A stretch of DNA of 64,000 nucleotides. Origin: Tritrichomonas musculus. Taxonomy: Eukaryota; Parabasalia; Tritrichomonadida; Tritrichomonadidae. The notes under the pieces are model-generated. The model saw nothing but the letters and a program-made list of their open reading frames with translations, searched no databases and was not told the origin of the DNA. The stretch is taken from the NCBI GenBank assembly GCA_039105265.1, contig JAPFFF010000015.1, forward strand, positions 1,984,001 to 2,048,000, read 5' to 3'. Numbering within the stretch: position 1 is the first letter of the stretch; the number at the start of each line of letters is the position of its first letter. Position numbers and translations under genes: made by a program. Shown in pieces: positions 1 through 11,010 of the stretch.

Positions 1-5
1 GGATT

Positions 6-10
6 TCACA
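6..10 (+). promoter_or_regulatory. Initiator (Inr) of the first gene
   Basis: TCACA matches the trichomonad initiator TCA(+1)YW. With the A at 8 as +1, the 5' leader is 17 nt, typical of these organisms. It supports the ATG at 25 as the true start and argues that the gene is complete although it lies at the window edge. Confidence 0.55.
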
Positions 11-24
11 ATTCGATAATCAAA

Positions 25-624
25 ATGATTAAAAGATTTGACGATAAAAAGATTTTTGACGAACTTGAGGAAAGATTAAAAAAGAAAAAGAAACTCGAAG
101 CTGATTTTCCAACAAAATATCCTCGAGCTAATTCAGCTCCAAAAACGAAATTATTAATTGAAAGAAAAAATTTTGAAGACACAAGAACAAGCGTAAACTG
201 TGGGTTTGAGTGTATAAATACTGATATTGTACGAACTATTTCCGAATTACCAAGAATTGAAGCAGCAACATCCGCATTCACTGCTATTTCTAACTTGTTT
301 AAAGCAGAAGAAACAAATTTTGAAAATGTTTTTATTGCGCCAGCTTCTTGTGAATGGGCAAATCAAGTTGCAGAAGAATTTAAACTAATAATTCAAAATA
401 AAAAAAATGAAATCGAAAAAGTGAAAAAACAATACGAAATTGAAAAGAAAAAGAAAGAATACGCAAATTGCCGCCATCCAAAAACAATTTGTTTGGCTTC
501 TTGCGGACACACTTTTTGTGACAGATGTTTGAATCTTGAACTGCTAAATGAAAATTCACATTATTTTTGTCCAAAATGCCAGAAAGAATTCTCACAAAAT
601 GATATTATTCCAATTAAATGGTGA
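25..624 (+). CDS. RING-finger-like protein (degenerate RING at C-terminus)
   Basis: This 199-residue protein has a lysine/glutamate-rich helical N-terminus (residues about 10-30), a charged coiled-coil stretch at about 125-148, and a C-terminal zinc-binding segment. The core CGHTFCDRC and a later CPKC pair are those of a RING finger, which usually recruits an E2 enzyme for ubiquitin transfer. The first metal pair is incomplete: where CxxC is expected only one cysteine is seen (within YANC), so it is a degenerate RING or a U-box-like variant. The ATG at 25 follows an initiator by 17 nt. Ligase activity is inferred from the family and is not certain given the missing ligand. Confidence 0.7.
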   Translation: MIKRFDDKKIFDELEERLKKKKKLEADFPTKYPRANSAPKTKLLIERKNFEDTRTSVNCGFECINTDIVRTISELPRIEAATSAFTAISNLFKAEETNFENVFIAPASCEWANQVAEEFKLIIQNKKNEIEKVKKQYEIEKKKKEYANCRHPKTICLASCGHTFCDRCLNLELLNENSHYFCPKCQKEFSQNDIIPIKW

Positions 625-1159
625 TATTGTTATATTTTTTTCAGTTTAAAAATAATATTAACAATAATCTAAAATTATAGACTTGTATTAATAAAAATAT
701 TTGTTTACCTGATTAATCACTGCTTTTTCAATTTTTTTATCTTTAATGCGTATGCAAAAAGAAAATTCCCTAATCTTATTATTTGTATATGAAATAAAAA
801 AACATTTTAAAATCAATATAATCATCTTAATAAATAAATTATTTGAATACTAAATCTAATGCTCATATTACCTTTTTGAACTCACTATTTCATTTTGTTC
901 AATTATATATTTAAAAAAACATTTTGAAATATTATTAATCTAAAAAAAGCAGATTGATTATTTAGTTACAACCATTTAAAATATTGTGGTTCCAAATTTG
1001 AAGAACAAATTTTTTAGAGATATCATTATGAGTATGTATGATAACCATCAAATAATTCAAAAAAATAAAATAAAAGCAATATTTAAAATCTATAATTTAA
1101 GTCTAACATAAAAAATAAAACAAACAAACAAACAAATAAAAAAAAAAAAAAACATTCCA
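625..1159. other. Intergenic, 535 bp
   Basis: Very AT-rich sequence between two convergent genes, with A-runs at the right edge (1124-1152). No open frame, RNA gene or repeat was recognised. It should hold the 3' processing signals of both genes. Confidence 0.6.
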
Positions 1160-4100
1160 TCAAGTTGAGAATTTTTTGATAGAGCCAGGATGCACCAAAG
1201 ATTCCACAACTTTGCTTACGTAAGCAGGATATCCAATTGGTGAATCACACGCCTGAAGTATCATGTTATTTAGGAACAATTTATTATATTGAATTGACAT
1301 TCTTTCAGATTCAGTGTTTCCGTAAAATAGGATGTCCATTACATCATTTGCCCATAATGCTCTGATCCATTCATGATTAATCTTTAAGACGTCCCATTTA
1401 ACTTTATTTCTGGAGAATCTTATAATTACATCTTCATTATTAATTTTATCAAGGATGATAATTTTCTTTCTTTTGTCAAATTTATTAATATTCTCATTTT
1501 TGTCAATTTCATTTTCAGAACTTTTTGAAGAATGAGAAGAAATTTGAGGTGACGATGATGAAGATGAATCTTGACTATTTTCAACTCCTAGAAAAGTTGA
1601 TCGATAAATTGGTGAATTTATCGTCGTTATTATGTAAGTTTCACAAACTTCATCGATGAAATCGCTGATTTCTTCGATATTTTGAGTATCATCAAGAAGT
1701 CCACTTGATGCAAGAAAACTAGCAACAACTCCAATTCGAATAGTTGGCAATATAAAGTCATCAAAAATAATTGGATAATTATATATCCACTGAAACTCAT
1801 CTCGAAAGATGACGCGGCCATTGAAAAAGTCGACAACATTTAAAGTGGATGGTACATTTGGATCTGTATCATTTTTACCAACAATGAAGTTCCCTGATTC
1901 GTCAAGAATTGATGTGCATACCATGACAAAAAGTCCAAAAAGAAGGCCAATTTCATCATCATTAAGTGAACAACTTTCTTTAAGGAGGTCGTTAATTATT
2001 TCAAAATTTTGCTGGCTATGAAAAAGTTGAACTATTTCTGATTCAGCAATATCTGTAGGTAATTGTTGAATATCTTCTTGCACATTTATGTTGCTAAGTG
2101 AAGATAATGCTTTGAATACATGACAATAGGAAACAACTAGTATTTTGATATTGAATGATGGTTCAATACCAAGAAATGCTTCTTGTACATTCGTTTTCGA
2201 ACTTTCGTATACTTTGAGGGGAATTCCAAGCGCTCGAATATCATAAGTTGCGCATGAGGCTACTGCTGAAGCAAAGAAGTTGGGGAATCTATGATACCCA
2301 TTTATTAATTCAAGTAAAAAGAGATCTTCTTCAGCATGACAAAGTGTTCTGTCAGTATATTCTAGACCACGAATTTTCATTTTTATACAATATGGTTCGA
2401 TAACAATAATATGTACTAACACGGTTAGAAGAGACGTACTCTCTTGAAATAGAAAAATATCCCCGCTATTTACAAATCCTAAACGACCTGAACGAATGAT
2501 TGTGGCTAACTTTGATTCAAGCGATTTTGAAACAGATGCGTAAACAGGCGCTTCGATTGAAATATCCCCTTCTTTTTTGGAAAAAATTGATTCTAGTTCT
2601 TGATCATCGCAAACTGGAAAATCAAAGAAATAAGTTGGTCTGATAGGAGAAGAAATCAGAAGAAAAGGTATACCTTTAATTGAAATGAAAGAGGCTCCTG
2701 TGATGAAAGACCAAATGAGAGATGGAACTTTGAATAATAAATCTGCCATTGGGATCATTTGGAAAATTTTGGTAAATAATTGTATAAAAAATGAAAATAA
2801 AAAACCTTGCTTATTTTCATCATTTTTAAATAAAAATGATGCATTACGTGAGGTTAATGCAAGTTTAACTTGCGGAATAAATATCTCGAGTTTTGCGGAA
2901 ATTAATAACGAAATTATAAAATTAACGGCAGGAAATTGTAAATCAAATTCATATGGCAATGTTAAAACAGTTAAACAAACAGCAACGAAAAAAATGTGAG
3001 GTTCTGTATTAGCTTTTTGAATCCCATGAACAATGGCGAAAGCAACAACTAATTTTGGTAAACTGTTTGAAGAAAAATTTTCTTGAATTTGAGGTGTAAA
3101 AATTTGTTTTATAACTTCATTTCCTTTCGTTATACCAATATCATCGTATGAATCAGAAACGTTGTGGATATATTTATTAGTGGAGTGAAGTACACTACTA
3201 ATAAAAAGAGGCGTGACGATTAATTGGGTAAGATTTCTAATTAGAATTGATCCACAAAATGAGTGAAATAAACGAAAATGAAGTAAAAAGTATCTTTCGT
3301 TTGATGAAAAATAAGGAAAAAGAACATCAACAATAAGAATCCATCCGAACGAAATCCACGAAATAATATCCCATCGATTTCCTGCAAGATCTACAAGGCA
3401 GAACGAAAGCAGAAAACTAAGAGACGATAATAAAAAAGGATATGAAAAAAAGATTAGCTTTAAAGAACTTTTCTTAAAATTATAAAGGATCGGAAAAGTT
3501 CCTAAAAATGTGGAAATAGTTATTGATGCTGCTAAAGTTAATCCTGAGAATTTATAGTTAAGTAATGCCCAGCTGATTGCAACTGATGCTGCTCCACGAA
3601 TGACTTGAATAAAAAGATGAACTATATTAGATACTCCATTTTGACCGAAAAAATAGCGATTAAATGATTCAATAATTGATATTAAAAAAGAAATAGGATG
3701 ACTAATCATTCCAGTGAAAACTAGAATTGGCAAAAAGATCAATCCATAACGAAAGATGTCGTTTAAATATGGTGAAATAAGTTCCCACTTAATTGAAACA
3801 TTGTATAAAAAAGATATTACAAAGCGTGGCTGTTTGTTATGATTATTCTGAATGAAATAAAGATCATCGAGATGAATAACGAGCAACCATAAACCAGTAA
3901 TAACAAATAATGCGAATGGTCTTGAACATCCAGTCCACTGATCCAAAATACGTGTTGAATATGGATCAGAATCAACAGGATATAAAATTGAATAAATACA
4001 AATTGAACATACAATTGCTATCCACCATTTTTCACGAGATAATAAGTAGGATTTGATGGAAAATGAAAAATACGTGGATATAAAGCATAATAAAGCAGAC

Positions 4101-4711
4101 ATTAAAACAACAAAAAACGAAGAATTAGAGGGAAATATTTTGCCAAAGCTGTTTGGGCTTAGTTTCGTGTAAAATAATTTACCGCAAATATTAATAACAT
4201 ATCCGCTATTGTCGTCTGATTTGCTGATTGATAATTCAGAGATTTGGTCATTTCTTTGTATATAATTAACCAAATTCATTAAACCAGCAGAATCAACTCC
4301 TGATGCAAGTAGATCAGCAATAACTAAATCTTGTGAATCTTTGGACTTTATAATTGTGTCCCGTAGTTGCCAAATATCTGGAGGGATATCATCAGGCCTA
4401 TTTTCGATCTTGGAATCCATAGAATCTGATGATTCATCAACTGATTTAACAACAGTATTTAAAATCCATAAGATCAACTTGATCATAAAAATACAAAATG
4501 TCAATGCTCCAGCTGCAATAAGATGTATAGTACAATTGTCATCGTTTTCATTTGAGTTTGCTTCGCCATTAAAATCAATATAAAAGAAAATTTCAAAAAA
4601 AACAAGAATAATAAAATAAATAACAAAACGAATAATAATAGAAAGCCTTGATTGATTACCAATGAAAATTCCGCCAAATAAGGAAGCCAATATTTTGAGG
4701 AATTGATTCAT
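1160..4711 (-). CDS. Pecanex-family multispanning membrane protein
   Basis: The protein has 1,183 residues with many hydrophobic segments in the N-terminal 700 residues, separated by short polar loops. The C-terminal part matches the pecanex C-terminal domain. One signature is MKIRGLEY around residue 790, equivalent to the animal QVRGLEF. The best one is near the C-terminus: LKINHEWIRALW, then NTESERMSIQ, then CDSPIGYPAYVS. Between them lies a serine-rich low-complexity insert (around 1,070). Animal pecanex proteins sit in the ER or endomembranes and are linked to Notch signalling, which trichomonads lack, so the role here is probably membrane homeostasis (inference). The ATG at 4711 is the first Met. 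The gene is complete and convergent with its left neighbour. Confidence 0.88.
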   Translation of the reverse strand: MNQFLKILASLFGGIFIGNQSRLSIIIRFVIYFIILVFFEIFFYIDFNGEANSNENDDNCTIHLIAAGALTFCIFMIKLILWILNTVVKSVDESSDSMDSKIENRPDDIPPDIWQLRDTIIKSKDSQDLVIADLLASGVDSAGLMNLVNYIQRNDQISELSISKSDDNSGYVINICGKLFYTKLSPNSFGKIFPSNSSFFVVLMSALLCFISTYFSFSIKSYLLSREKWWIAIVCSICIYSILYPVDSDPYSTRILDQWTGCSRPFALFVITGLWLLVIHLDDLYFIQNNHNKQPRFVISFLYNVSIKWELISPYLNDIFRYGLIFLPILVFTGMISHPISFLISIIESFNRYFFGQNGVSNIVHLFIQVIRGAASVAISWALLNYKFSGLTLAASITISTFLGTFPILYNFKKSSLKLIFFSYPFLLSSLSFLLSFCLVDLAGNRWDIISWISFGWILIVDVLFPYFSSNERYFLLHFRLFHSFCGSILIRNLTQLIVTPLFISSVLHSTNKYIHNVSDSYDDIGITKGNEVIKQIFTPQIQENFSSNSLPKLVVAFAIVHGIQKANTEPHIFFVAVCLTVLTLPYEFDLQFPAVNFIISLLISAKLEIFIPQVKLALTSRNASFLFKNDENKQGFLFSFFIQLFTKIFQMIPMADLLFKVPSLIWSFITGASFISIKGIPFLLISSPIRPTYFFDFPVCDDQELESIFSKKEGDISIEAPVYASVSKSLESKLATIIRSGRLGFVNSGDIFLFQESTSLLTVLVHIIVIEPYCIKMKIRGLEYTDRTLCHAEEDLFLLELINGYHRFPNFFASAVASCATYDIRALGIPLKVYESSKTNVQEAFLGIEPSFNIKILVVSYCHVFKALSSLSNINVQEDIQQLPTDIAESEIVQLFHSQQNFEIINDLLKESCSLNDDEIGLLFGLFVMVCTSILDESGNFIVGKNDTDPNVPSTLNVVDFFNGRVIFRDEFQWIYNYPIIFDDFILPTIRIGVVASFLASSGLLDDTQNIEEISDFIDEVCETYIITTINSPIYRSTFLGVENSQDSSSSSSPQISSHSSKSSENEIDKNENINKFDKRKKIIILDKINNEDVIIRFSRNKVKWDVLKINHEWIRALWANDVMDILFYGNTESERMSIQYNKLFLNNMILQACDSPIGYPAYVSKVVESLVHPGSIKKFST

Positions 4712-4834
4712 CGGTGTTGGGTTTGAAATTAATTGAATTTTGAGATTTCAATGAGATGTAACAATTTTCAATCTCAAAAATACAAACATAACTGAAAAGT
4801 TTTTTCAAAAAGTTTATTTTTTAAATAATCATTA

Positions 4835-5312
4835 CAGTTGCTTCACTTTTGTAACGATAAAACCCACTTTTGTAACGAAAAATGTAACCACCAAAATTTT
4901 TAAAAATTTTATCACATAACTTTTTTAGTTTAATTTTCACTTTCGTAACGAAAAATTTCACTTTCGTAACGAAATTATTATAAATTCATTTTAACCAAAA
5001 AAGAGAGAAGGCACGAACAAAAAAGCATGCTAACAGTTGTTTACTAATACGAAATTTGAACTTTTTGGCTTTTCAATTGCGAAATAAAATCATGAGCCAA
5101 ATATGCCAAATATACTCATTTAAAATAATCTGAAGCGCAAAAATCAATCATACTACTATTTCCTTTACTTAGTAAAGTATATTTCAAAGCAAATTGATTT
5201 CGAATTCAATTTTTTTTTTAAAAGCATTTGCTAATTATCATTCAATTACCTTATTGACGGCTCATTTAAGATGATTTTTTTGGAAATGTTTGTTGTTATT
5301 ATTGTTTTTAAA
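4835..5312 (+). repeat. Left terminal inverted repeat of the Tc1/mariner-type element
   Basis: This arm is 478 bp and starts CAGTTGCTTCACTTTTG. It contains subterminal repeats of CACTTTYGTAACG at its outer end and matches the reverse complement of 5851-6328 without length change. Confidence 0.88.
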
Positions 5313-5850
5313 TAAAAGAAGAAGTTTTATTATAATACTTAAAAGATATTTATAATATAAAAAATGCAAAATGATTAAATAGTCAATAGTATTTTGCTAA
5401 TCATAGAAACGTTTTTAATTTTTAATAATAATAATAATAAAGTATCTTTCCTATCATTTTTTCTATCATTTTTCCTATCATTTTGTCTTTTTATATCACA
5501 TGTCATTCTTTTTTTCTTTTTTTACGTTTTAACGCCAAAAGAGCAAATAAAAATGGATAAAAATAAAATGAATGAATGTAATAAATATTAAAATTAATTT
5601 TAAAATGAATTTAATTTAAAAATATCATAGATATTCTTATTTTTTTATAGAAATAAAATGCTCAAACTTTTTCAAATCATAAACCAATGAAAAAGTGAAA
5701 ATTTTTATTTTTTAAAATGATGTCCACTGTGTACTATCATTTCTCAAGGAGAAAAAAATTAACACAAGAAGACTGTCATGATAAAACTTCTTCTTTTGGT
5801 ATTATTGATTTTAAATTTATTATTGTTTTTTAAATTTTATTGATTTTAAC

Positions 5851-6328
5851 TTTAAAAACAATAATAACAACAAACATTTCCAAAAAAATCATCTTAAATG
5901 AGCCGTCAATAAGGTAATTGAATGATAATTAGCAAATGCTTTTAAAAAAAAAATTGAATTCGAAATCAATTTGCTTTGAAATATACTTTACTAAGTAAAG
6001 GAAATAGTAGTATGATTGATTTTTGCGCTTCAGATTATTTTAAATGAGTATATTTGGCATATTTGGCTCATGATTTTATTTCGCAATTGAAAAGCCAAAA
6101 AGTTCAAATTTCGTATTAGTAAACAACTGTTAGCATGCTTTTTTGTTCGTGCCTTCTCTCTTTTTTGGTTAAAATGAATTTATAATAATTTCGTTACGAA
6201 AGTGAAATTTTTCGTTACGAAAGTGAAAATTAAACTAAAAAAGTTATGTGATAAAATTTTTAAAAATTTTGGTGGTTACATTTTTCGTTACAAAAGTGGG
6301 TTTTATCGTTACAAAAGTGAAGCAACTG
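5851..6328 (-). repeat. Right terminal inverted repeat of the Tc1/mariner-type element
   Basis: Reverse complement of 4835-5312, ending at CAACTG before TA. A full-length transcript would fold into a 478-bp hairpin. Confidence 0.88.
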
Positions 6329-6559
6329 TATCTTACCATAATTAGCTTATAAAAATAAACAAATATTTAATTTCAAATAAAAAAAGAAGGTTTAATTTTT
6401 CAATCAATTCAAATCTTTCTCAATTTGGAAGCGATAGTTCTCAAATAACGTGTTTTTTTTAAAATAAAAAGTGATATTTTTAATTAACTTTCATATATAA
6501 TTGATTGTGTATAATTATATACCAGTTTGATTATATTTGAACAAGCATATTGATAAGAA

Positions 6560-7430
6560 TATTTATGAAAGATTACAAGTATAGGATTGAAATTGGAATT
6601 GTTTAGATTTATTAAATGCTATATGCCTCATATATTCTTGAGAAGAATGAGATTGATGTGATACTGGGATCATACCTTTATGAGGATGAACTTTCTTATC
6701 AAGATTGTCTTTAACGATCGGTTTTGTTATCCAAATTATTCAAAGTTATCGTCTAAAGAATGAAGAAAATATAAAGCATGAATTAAATTCTTTACAAAGA
6801 GAGAATGAAAAACTCCAAAAAACGGTTAAATGAGATAGAAATTATGAAAAATGATGATAATAGTTTTATAATAAAAGCTTTAGAAAATGAGTACAAAAAC
6901 GGGCATTGATATTCTTATAATTACATTGCAATTTTATTTAAATATATATTTTTTGACCTAAATGCTACTTTTTTCCAAGAAAGTACTTTCCTTTGCCTCA
7001 TGAAACTCTTTTACAAAAAGAGCATGTTAAAGTCAAATTATTTCAGAATTATCAAAGCAAAATGTTCAACAAATTCCTGTATCTGATTTTCGGCACTCCC
7101 TTGAAATTTTTAATATGGAAGTTGGAAACAAGAATCTTATTCAATGAGAAAAGATCTCACAGATGTTTCACAAATTGGAAAAATGAAAGATTGATATCCG
7201 CTTGAAATTTTTTCATCATCTCATACAAGTTAAGCAATTGAGCATGGCGATTGGATTTATTCTTTTTATGCTTTACCTTCCAATTTAATGATTAATGCAA
7301 TTAGGAATCACTGTATGCCTTTGGAACTCCTCAAATTTTATTTTGAAGTATGCTTCTATCTCACTATGTATTATTTTTATCAATTAAATGACTCTCAATA
7401 TCCCTTCATTCAAGAATTAGCATTTCCAGA
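6560..7430 (+). pseudogene. Possible decayed protein-coding stretch
   Basis: Coding-like text appears in pieces in different plus-strand frames and is interrupted by stops. One piece reads EKNEIDVILGSYLYEDELSY (about 6640-6710). Another reads HELNSLQRENEKLQK (about 6780-6830), which looks like coiled coil. A third stretch at 6993-7205 stays open for 70 codons but starts without an ATG. Base composition is a little less extreme than in the flanks. No family was recognised, so this may be a gene remnant or chance. Confidence 0.25.
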
Positions 7431-7717
7431 TTAATCAATACAATAATCAGGATTGCAAATGCTCTAGAAAGATATAGTTTTGTTCAAGCTATATAAAGTT
7501 GTGCATAAAAGTAGTTCCTAACCGCTTAAAAGTAGTCTCCACTTAACTTTTTTGTAAAATAATCAATTCTTCGAAATTTTATATAATTTTTCAAACCCCA
7601 AATTTCATAAATTTAAAGAATAGCTGCTTTTTAAAAATTCAACAAGTGTTTTCTTGCATTATTTTATACATACACAAAATGTTTTTAACAAATTATTTTG
7701 GCTAATTTAAAAAATAA

Positions 7718-7823
7718 TGAATCTGAGGAAAGTTTTGGAGATGATTCATCTCGAGAATGTTGTGTATGGAGCGCTGAATCTGAGGAAAGTTTTGGAGATG
7801 ATTCATCTCGAGAATGTTGTGTA
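7718..7823. repeat. Direct duplication, 49-bp unit twice (period 57)
   Basis: The unit beginning TGAATCTGAGGAAAG occurs at 7718-7766 and again at 7775-7823 without visible change, separated by 8 bp (TGGAGCGC). It is richer in G+C than its surroundings. No coding role is evident. Confidence 0.85.
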
Positions 7824-8663
7824 ATAATGCGTCTGAATCTCGAATCTTTGTCAAATTATTTGCTTCAATCTGGTTAATAAGTATTTGAACAGTCCTTCTG
7901 AAAAAGCCACGGCAAATTTGTGTTATTTTTTATTCTAGCCGATTATTTTTATTCGCTAAAAAAGCTAAATCTTCATAAGTTCCAATTAAAATAAAAGTTT
8001 GTAAAGTATATTCAAGTATAAAATTGAATAATTAATTACTACATCCGTCAAAAACGTCGATAGTTTTTAAAGATATCATTTCGATTTTGAGGCTTTTTGA
8101 TAAAAAAAGGTGATCTTTTGTTCCAAATGAATTCATAAAGTCATGCACTTGTTGTTGCACGTGTTTATTTGCAATATAAGGGCTAGAATTTGTGGAATAA
8201 AAAAAATATATAAAAAAATATTGATAGGATTTTTATCAATATTTTAGTTTTTGTATATATTTTAATAATGATAATTACTTGCTATTTATAAAATATTTAT
8301 ATGATTTATATATTGATTAAAAATTATAATTATGATTTAAAATAATATATTTCATTTATTAACTAATATATTGTCATATAAATTTATTCGGCTTTTTCGA
8401 AATTAAAAAATCTTTCAATATTTTGAATAAATTCAAATTTCTCAAATCAACTCTATTTGCAATATCTTTTATATTTGTAAATTAATTCAATTATTAATGT
8501 CGTATATAAATTCAAGCCATAATATGACACATAAAAATAATTTATAAATAAATAAATATAAATTATATTAAAAATTATTTGGAATATATAAAATCTAAAG
8601 TTATTTAGAACTAAAAAATTTATTCAATTTTTTTGATATAGCTCATAAAAAGTGATTTTCATC
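7824..8663. other. Intergenic, AT-rich
   Basis: No gene, RNA or transposon ends were recognised between the 49-bp duplication and the next element. Sequence is nearly pure A/T from about 8190 onward. Confidence 0.5.
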
Positions 8664-8671
8664 CTACTACT

Positions 8672-9429
8672 CTAGGCTTTTGTGTCCTTATAAAAAAGTG
8701 TCCATTTAAATTCAAAAAGTGAGCTTTGGATACAAAATTTTGTTCGTTATTATTTGAGAACTATTGAGTGTCCAAAATATCCATTTGGACACATTTATTT
8801 CAATTTTGGATACACTCTTAATTTTCAATTAATTAATTCCAATGAATTAAATGGATATTTGATCGTCGTGGTTAAATAATAAATGAGATTGTAAATATTA
8901 TTATACATAAATATTTATTTATATGGTTTAATATTTTTATTAATTTATTATTTAATCTTTGTTATAATATTATTTATTTGATTTGTCAATTACATATTGT
9001 TAAATTTTATTCAATATATTATAATATTTTTAATATTTTTTTTTATTTTAAAAATATATTTTTATATATTTATATAATAATGAAATATTGAAGAAATAAT
9101 ACATATAATTACATTTTTACGAAAATATTTTTAATTTGGTTAAAGAAAAAAAATTAAGAGTATTATTCAAAATTTAAGAAAAAAAAAGATATCTACTTTC
9201 ACTTTTTTTCTTTAACAAGACAAATTAAAAAAGGGAGAAAAATGAATATGATATTTTCGTTTTTTTACAAAAGAAATATTATATGTCCAAAAAAAAATTT
9301 ATGGACACAGATATTCAAAAAATACTCTCAAAAAGAGGATTTTTAAAAATTTTGTATCCATTAAAATTCTTAAAGCTTCATCAAAAAGTTAGAAAATGGA
9401 AACTTTTTTATACGGACACAAAAGCCTAG
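8672..9429. mobile_element. Non-autonomous hAT-like element (MITE), 758 bp
   Basis: The terminal inverted repeats begin CTAGGCTTTTGTGTCC. They match over about 36 bp with roughly two differences and then fade, though a shared GGATACAAAATTTT reappears further in. The element is flanked by an exact 8-bp duplication, CTACTACT, at 8664-8671 and 9430-9437. Duplications of 8 bp and TAGG-type ends are the mark of hAT transposons. The interior repeats the motif GTGTCC/GGACAC several times and has no open frame. Confidence 0.82.
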
Positions 9430-9437
9430 CTACTACT

Positions 9438-9933
9438 CCCTTAAAAAAAAAAAAAATTATTAATTAGAAAAGTTTTAAAATTATTTTGGGTTTTTTGGGG
9501 CGTTAAAAGCTAACCAGGGACATAAATACAAAAATGTAAAAAACCCAAAAAAACTTCTAAAAAATGAACTTTTTGGGTAAATTGTGTTTTGAGTGAATAA
9601 TTCACTTATTATATTCATAACGAGGAAAGCGAATAATAATAATATATTAGTTTTAATTTTTTTTTAATTTTGAATAAAAGGATTTACTTTATTTTTAAAA
9701 ATTGAATAAAATTAATATGGATAAAAGTTTATCAAAAGAATTTTTGTGAGAAAAAGATTTTGCTTTTTTATAATAACGAATTTAATGTATTTATATTATT
9801 TCTGCCTGATTTTATTATCCCAAATAAAAACTCCTTTTGTTTTAAAATATTATGAATGATAACTGATACAAAATAACTAAACTTTTTCTTTCAATAATAA
9901 TTACTTCAATATATATCGTTAAAATCTTTCTTA
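9438..9933. other. Intergenic with a small inverted repeat
   Basis: TTTTGGGTTTTTT near 9485 and AAAAAACCCAAAA near 9538 could form a hairpin, and AGTGAATAATTCACT near 9590 is a 15-base palindrome. The rest is AT-rich leader for the Sel1-repeat gene. No gene was seen. Confidence 0.5.
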
Positions 9934-9938
9934 TCATT
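9934..9938 (+). promoter_or_regulatory. Initiator of the Sel1-repeat gene
   Basis: TCATT fits the trichomonad initiator TCA(+1)YW. With +1 at 9936 the leader before the ATG at 9946 is 10 nt. Confidence 0.6.
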
Positions 9939-9945
9939 TTTTATT

Positions 9946-11010
9946 ATGATTTCTCAAATTTCTCATTCTGTATTTTCTAGAAATCTCCTTAATGCAAACA
10001 GCATAAATCCCAGCTATATTGCCAACATTTCAGCCGACCTTTGCAACCATCTTTCTTCAGCTTCTTTTTTAAAAAATAATTATCGATTTGGCTCACGCCA
10101 ACAACTTTTTCTACAAATTGATAGGCTAAAGTGCTTTTCTAATGAATCTAATAGAATTAACAATGAAGCTGAAATGAACTGTAGATATGGTTTGCAGTAT
10201 TATGAAGGTAAGGGAACTCAACAAGATTATGAAAAAGCAGTTTATTATTATCGATTAGCTGCTGATAAAGGAAATGTTCAAGCTCAATTCTCACTTGGTA
10301 TACTATATTATTGCGGAATAGGAATGAAAGCTCCTGATAAAGACACAGCTTTCAGATATTTAAAACAAGCTGCTTTAAGCGGTCATGCCAAAGCTCAGTA
10401 TTGCTATGGAATTTGCTTAGCTAATGGTGAAGGCGTTAAAATTAATCGAACTAAAGCCGTTCGTTATTTCAGAATCTCAGCTGATAATGGATATGATGAA
10501 GCTCAATATTGTTATGGACGATGCCTATTCAATGCATTCGGAATTAAAAAAAATTATACCGAAGCCGCTAAGTACTTCAAAAAAGCTCTTGATCAGGGAA
10601 ATGCAAAAGCTGCGTTCTTTTATGGCTTATGCCTCCATCAAGGACTTGGTGTCAAAGAAGATAAAAATGAAACCTTGAAATACTTGAAATATGCAGCAGA
10701 TAACAATATAGATGATGCTAAAAAGTTAGTTGAAATTATGGAAAAGACTGGAAGCAACTATTGCAGAGGAAAGACAGAAGATAAAATTAAAAATCAAATA
10801 CAAAATAAAAATAATGAAAATAAAAATGAAAATCGAGAAATTAAGGAAAAAGATGAGATTTCAACTCCCAAACAAATTCAGATCATTCCAAATCAAACAC
10901 AATTCAAAACTTCAATAGATTCTGACGATGTTTCAATGAAACCAAGCTATCGCCTTACAAAACCTGTTCACTATTCAAATGTTTATTCTCCTCCACCAGT
11001 TGTAAAATAG
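9946..11010 (+). CDS. Sel1-like (TPR) repeat protein
   Basis: The product has 354 residues. After an N-terminal region of about 75 residues come five Sel1-like repeats between about 78 and 265, with the spacing A..YG..Y..G.G...D...A..Y...AAD.G. Examples are YYRLAADKGNVQAQFSLG and YFRISADNGYDEAQYCYG. These helical hairpins form a protein-binding solenoid. A lysine/asparagine low-complexity stretch (about 280-310) and a proline-containing tail follow. Sel1 proteins act as adaptors in ER quality control and signalling, but the partner here is unknown. The ATG follows an initiator by 10 nt, so the start is well supported. Confidence 0.88.
   Translation: MISQISHSVFSRNLLNANSINPSYIANISADLCNHLSSASFLKNNYRFGSRQQLFLQIDRLKCFSNESNRINNEAEMNCRYGLQYYEGKGTQQDYEKAVYYYRLAADKGNVQAQFSLGILYYCGIGMKAPDKDTAFRYLKQAALSGHAKAQYCYGICLANGEGVKINRTKAVRYFRISADNGYDEAQYCYGRCLFNAFGIKKNYTEAAKYFKKALDQGNAKAAFFYGLCLHQGLGVKEDKNETLKYLKYAADNNIDDAKKLVEIMEKTGSNYCRGKTEDKIKNQIQNKNNENKNENREIKEKDEISTPKQIQIIPNQTQFKTSIDSDDVSMKPSYRLTKPVHYSNVYSPPPVVK

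Larger units (their letters stand above)
4835..6328. mobile_element. Non-autonomous Tc1/mariner-type element with 478-bp inverted arms
   Basis: The ends read CAGTTGCTTCAC and its complement, and both are flanked by TA (4833-4834 and 6329-6330), the target duplication of the Tc1/mariner superfamily, whose ends commonly begin CAGT. The two arms (4835-5312, 5851-6328) have the same length and look identical base for base where compared, including a run of ten T. The 538-bp centre is AT-rich and holds no transposase. Each arm carries four copies of a CACTTTYGTAACGA-like motif near the tip, which may be transposase binding sites. Total length is 1,494 bp. The near-identical arms suggest recent insertion, or copying between arms. 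Confidence 0.88.

Noticed and set aside
5394-5591. Frame with FLSFFLSFFLSF run inside the Tc1/mariner-type element
   Set aside because: Comes from a TATCATTTTTTC-type simple repeat in the unique centre; no transposase similarity and no ATG start.
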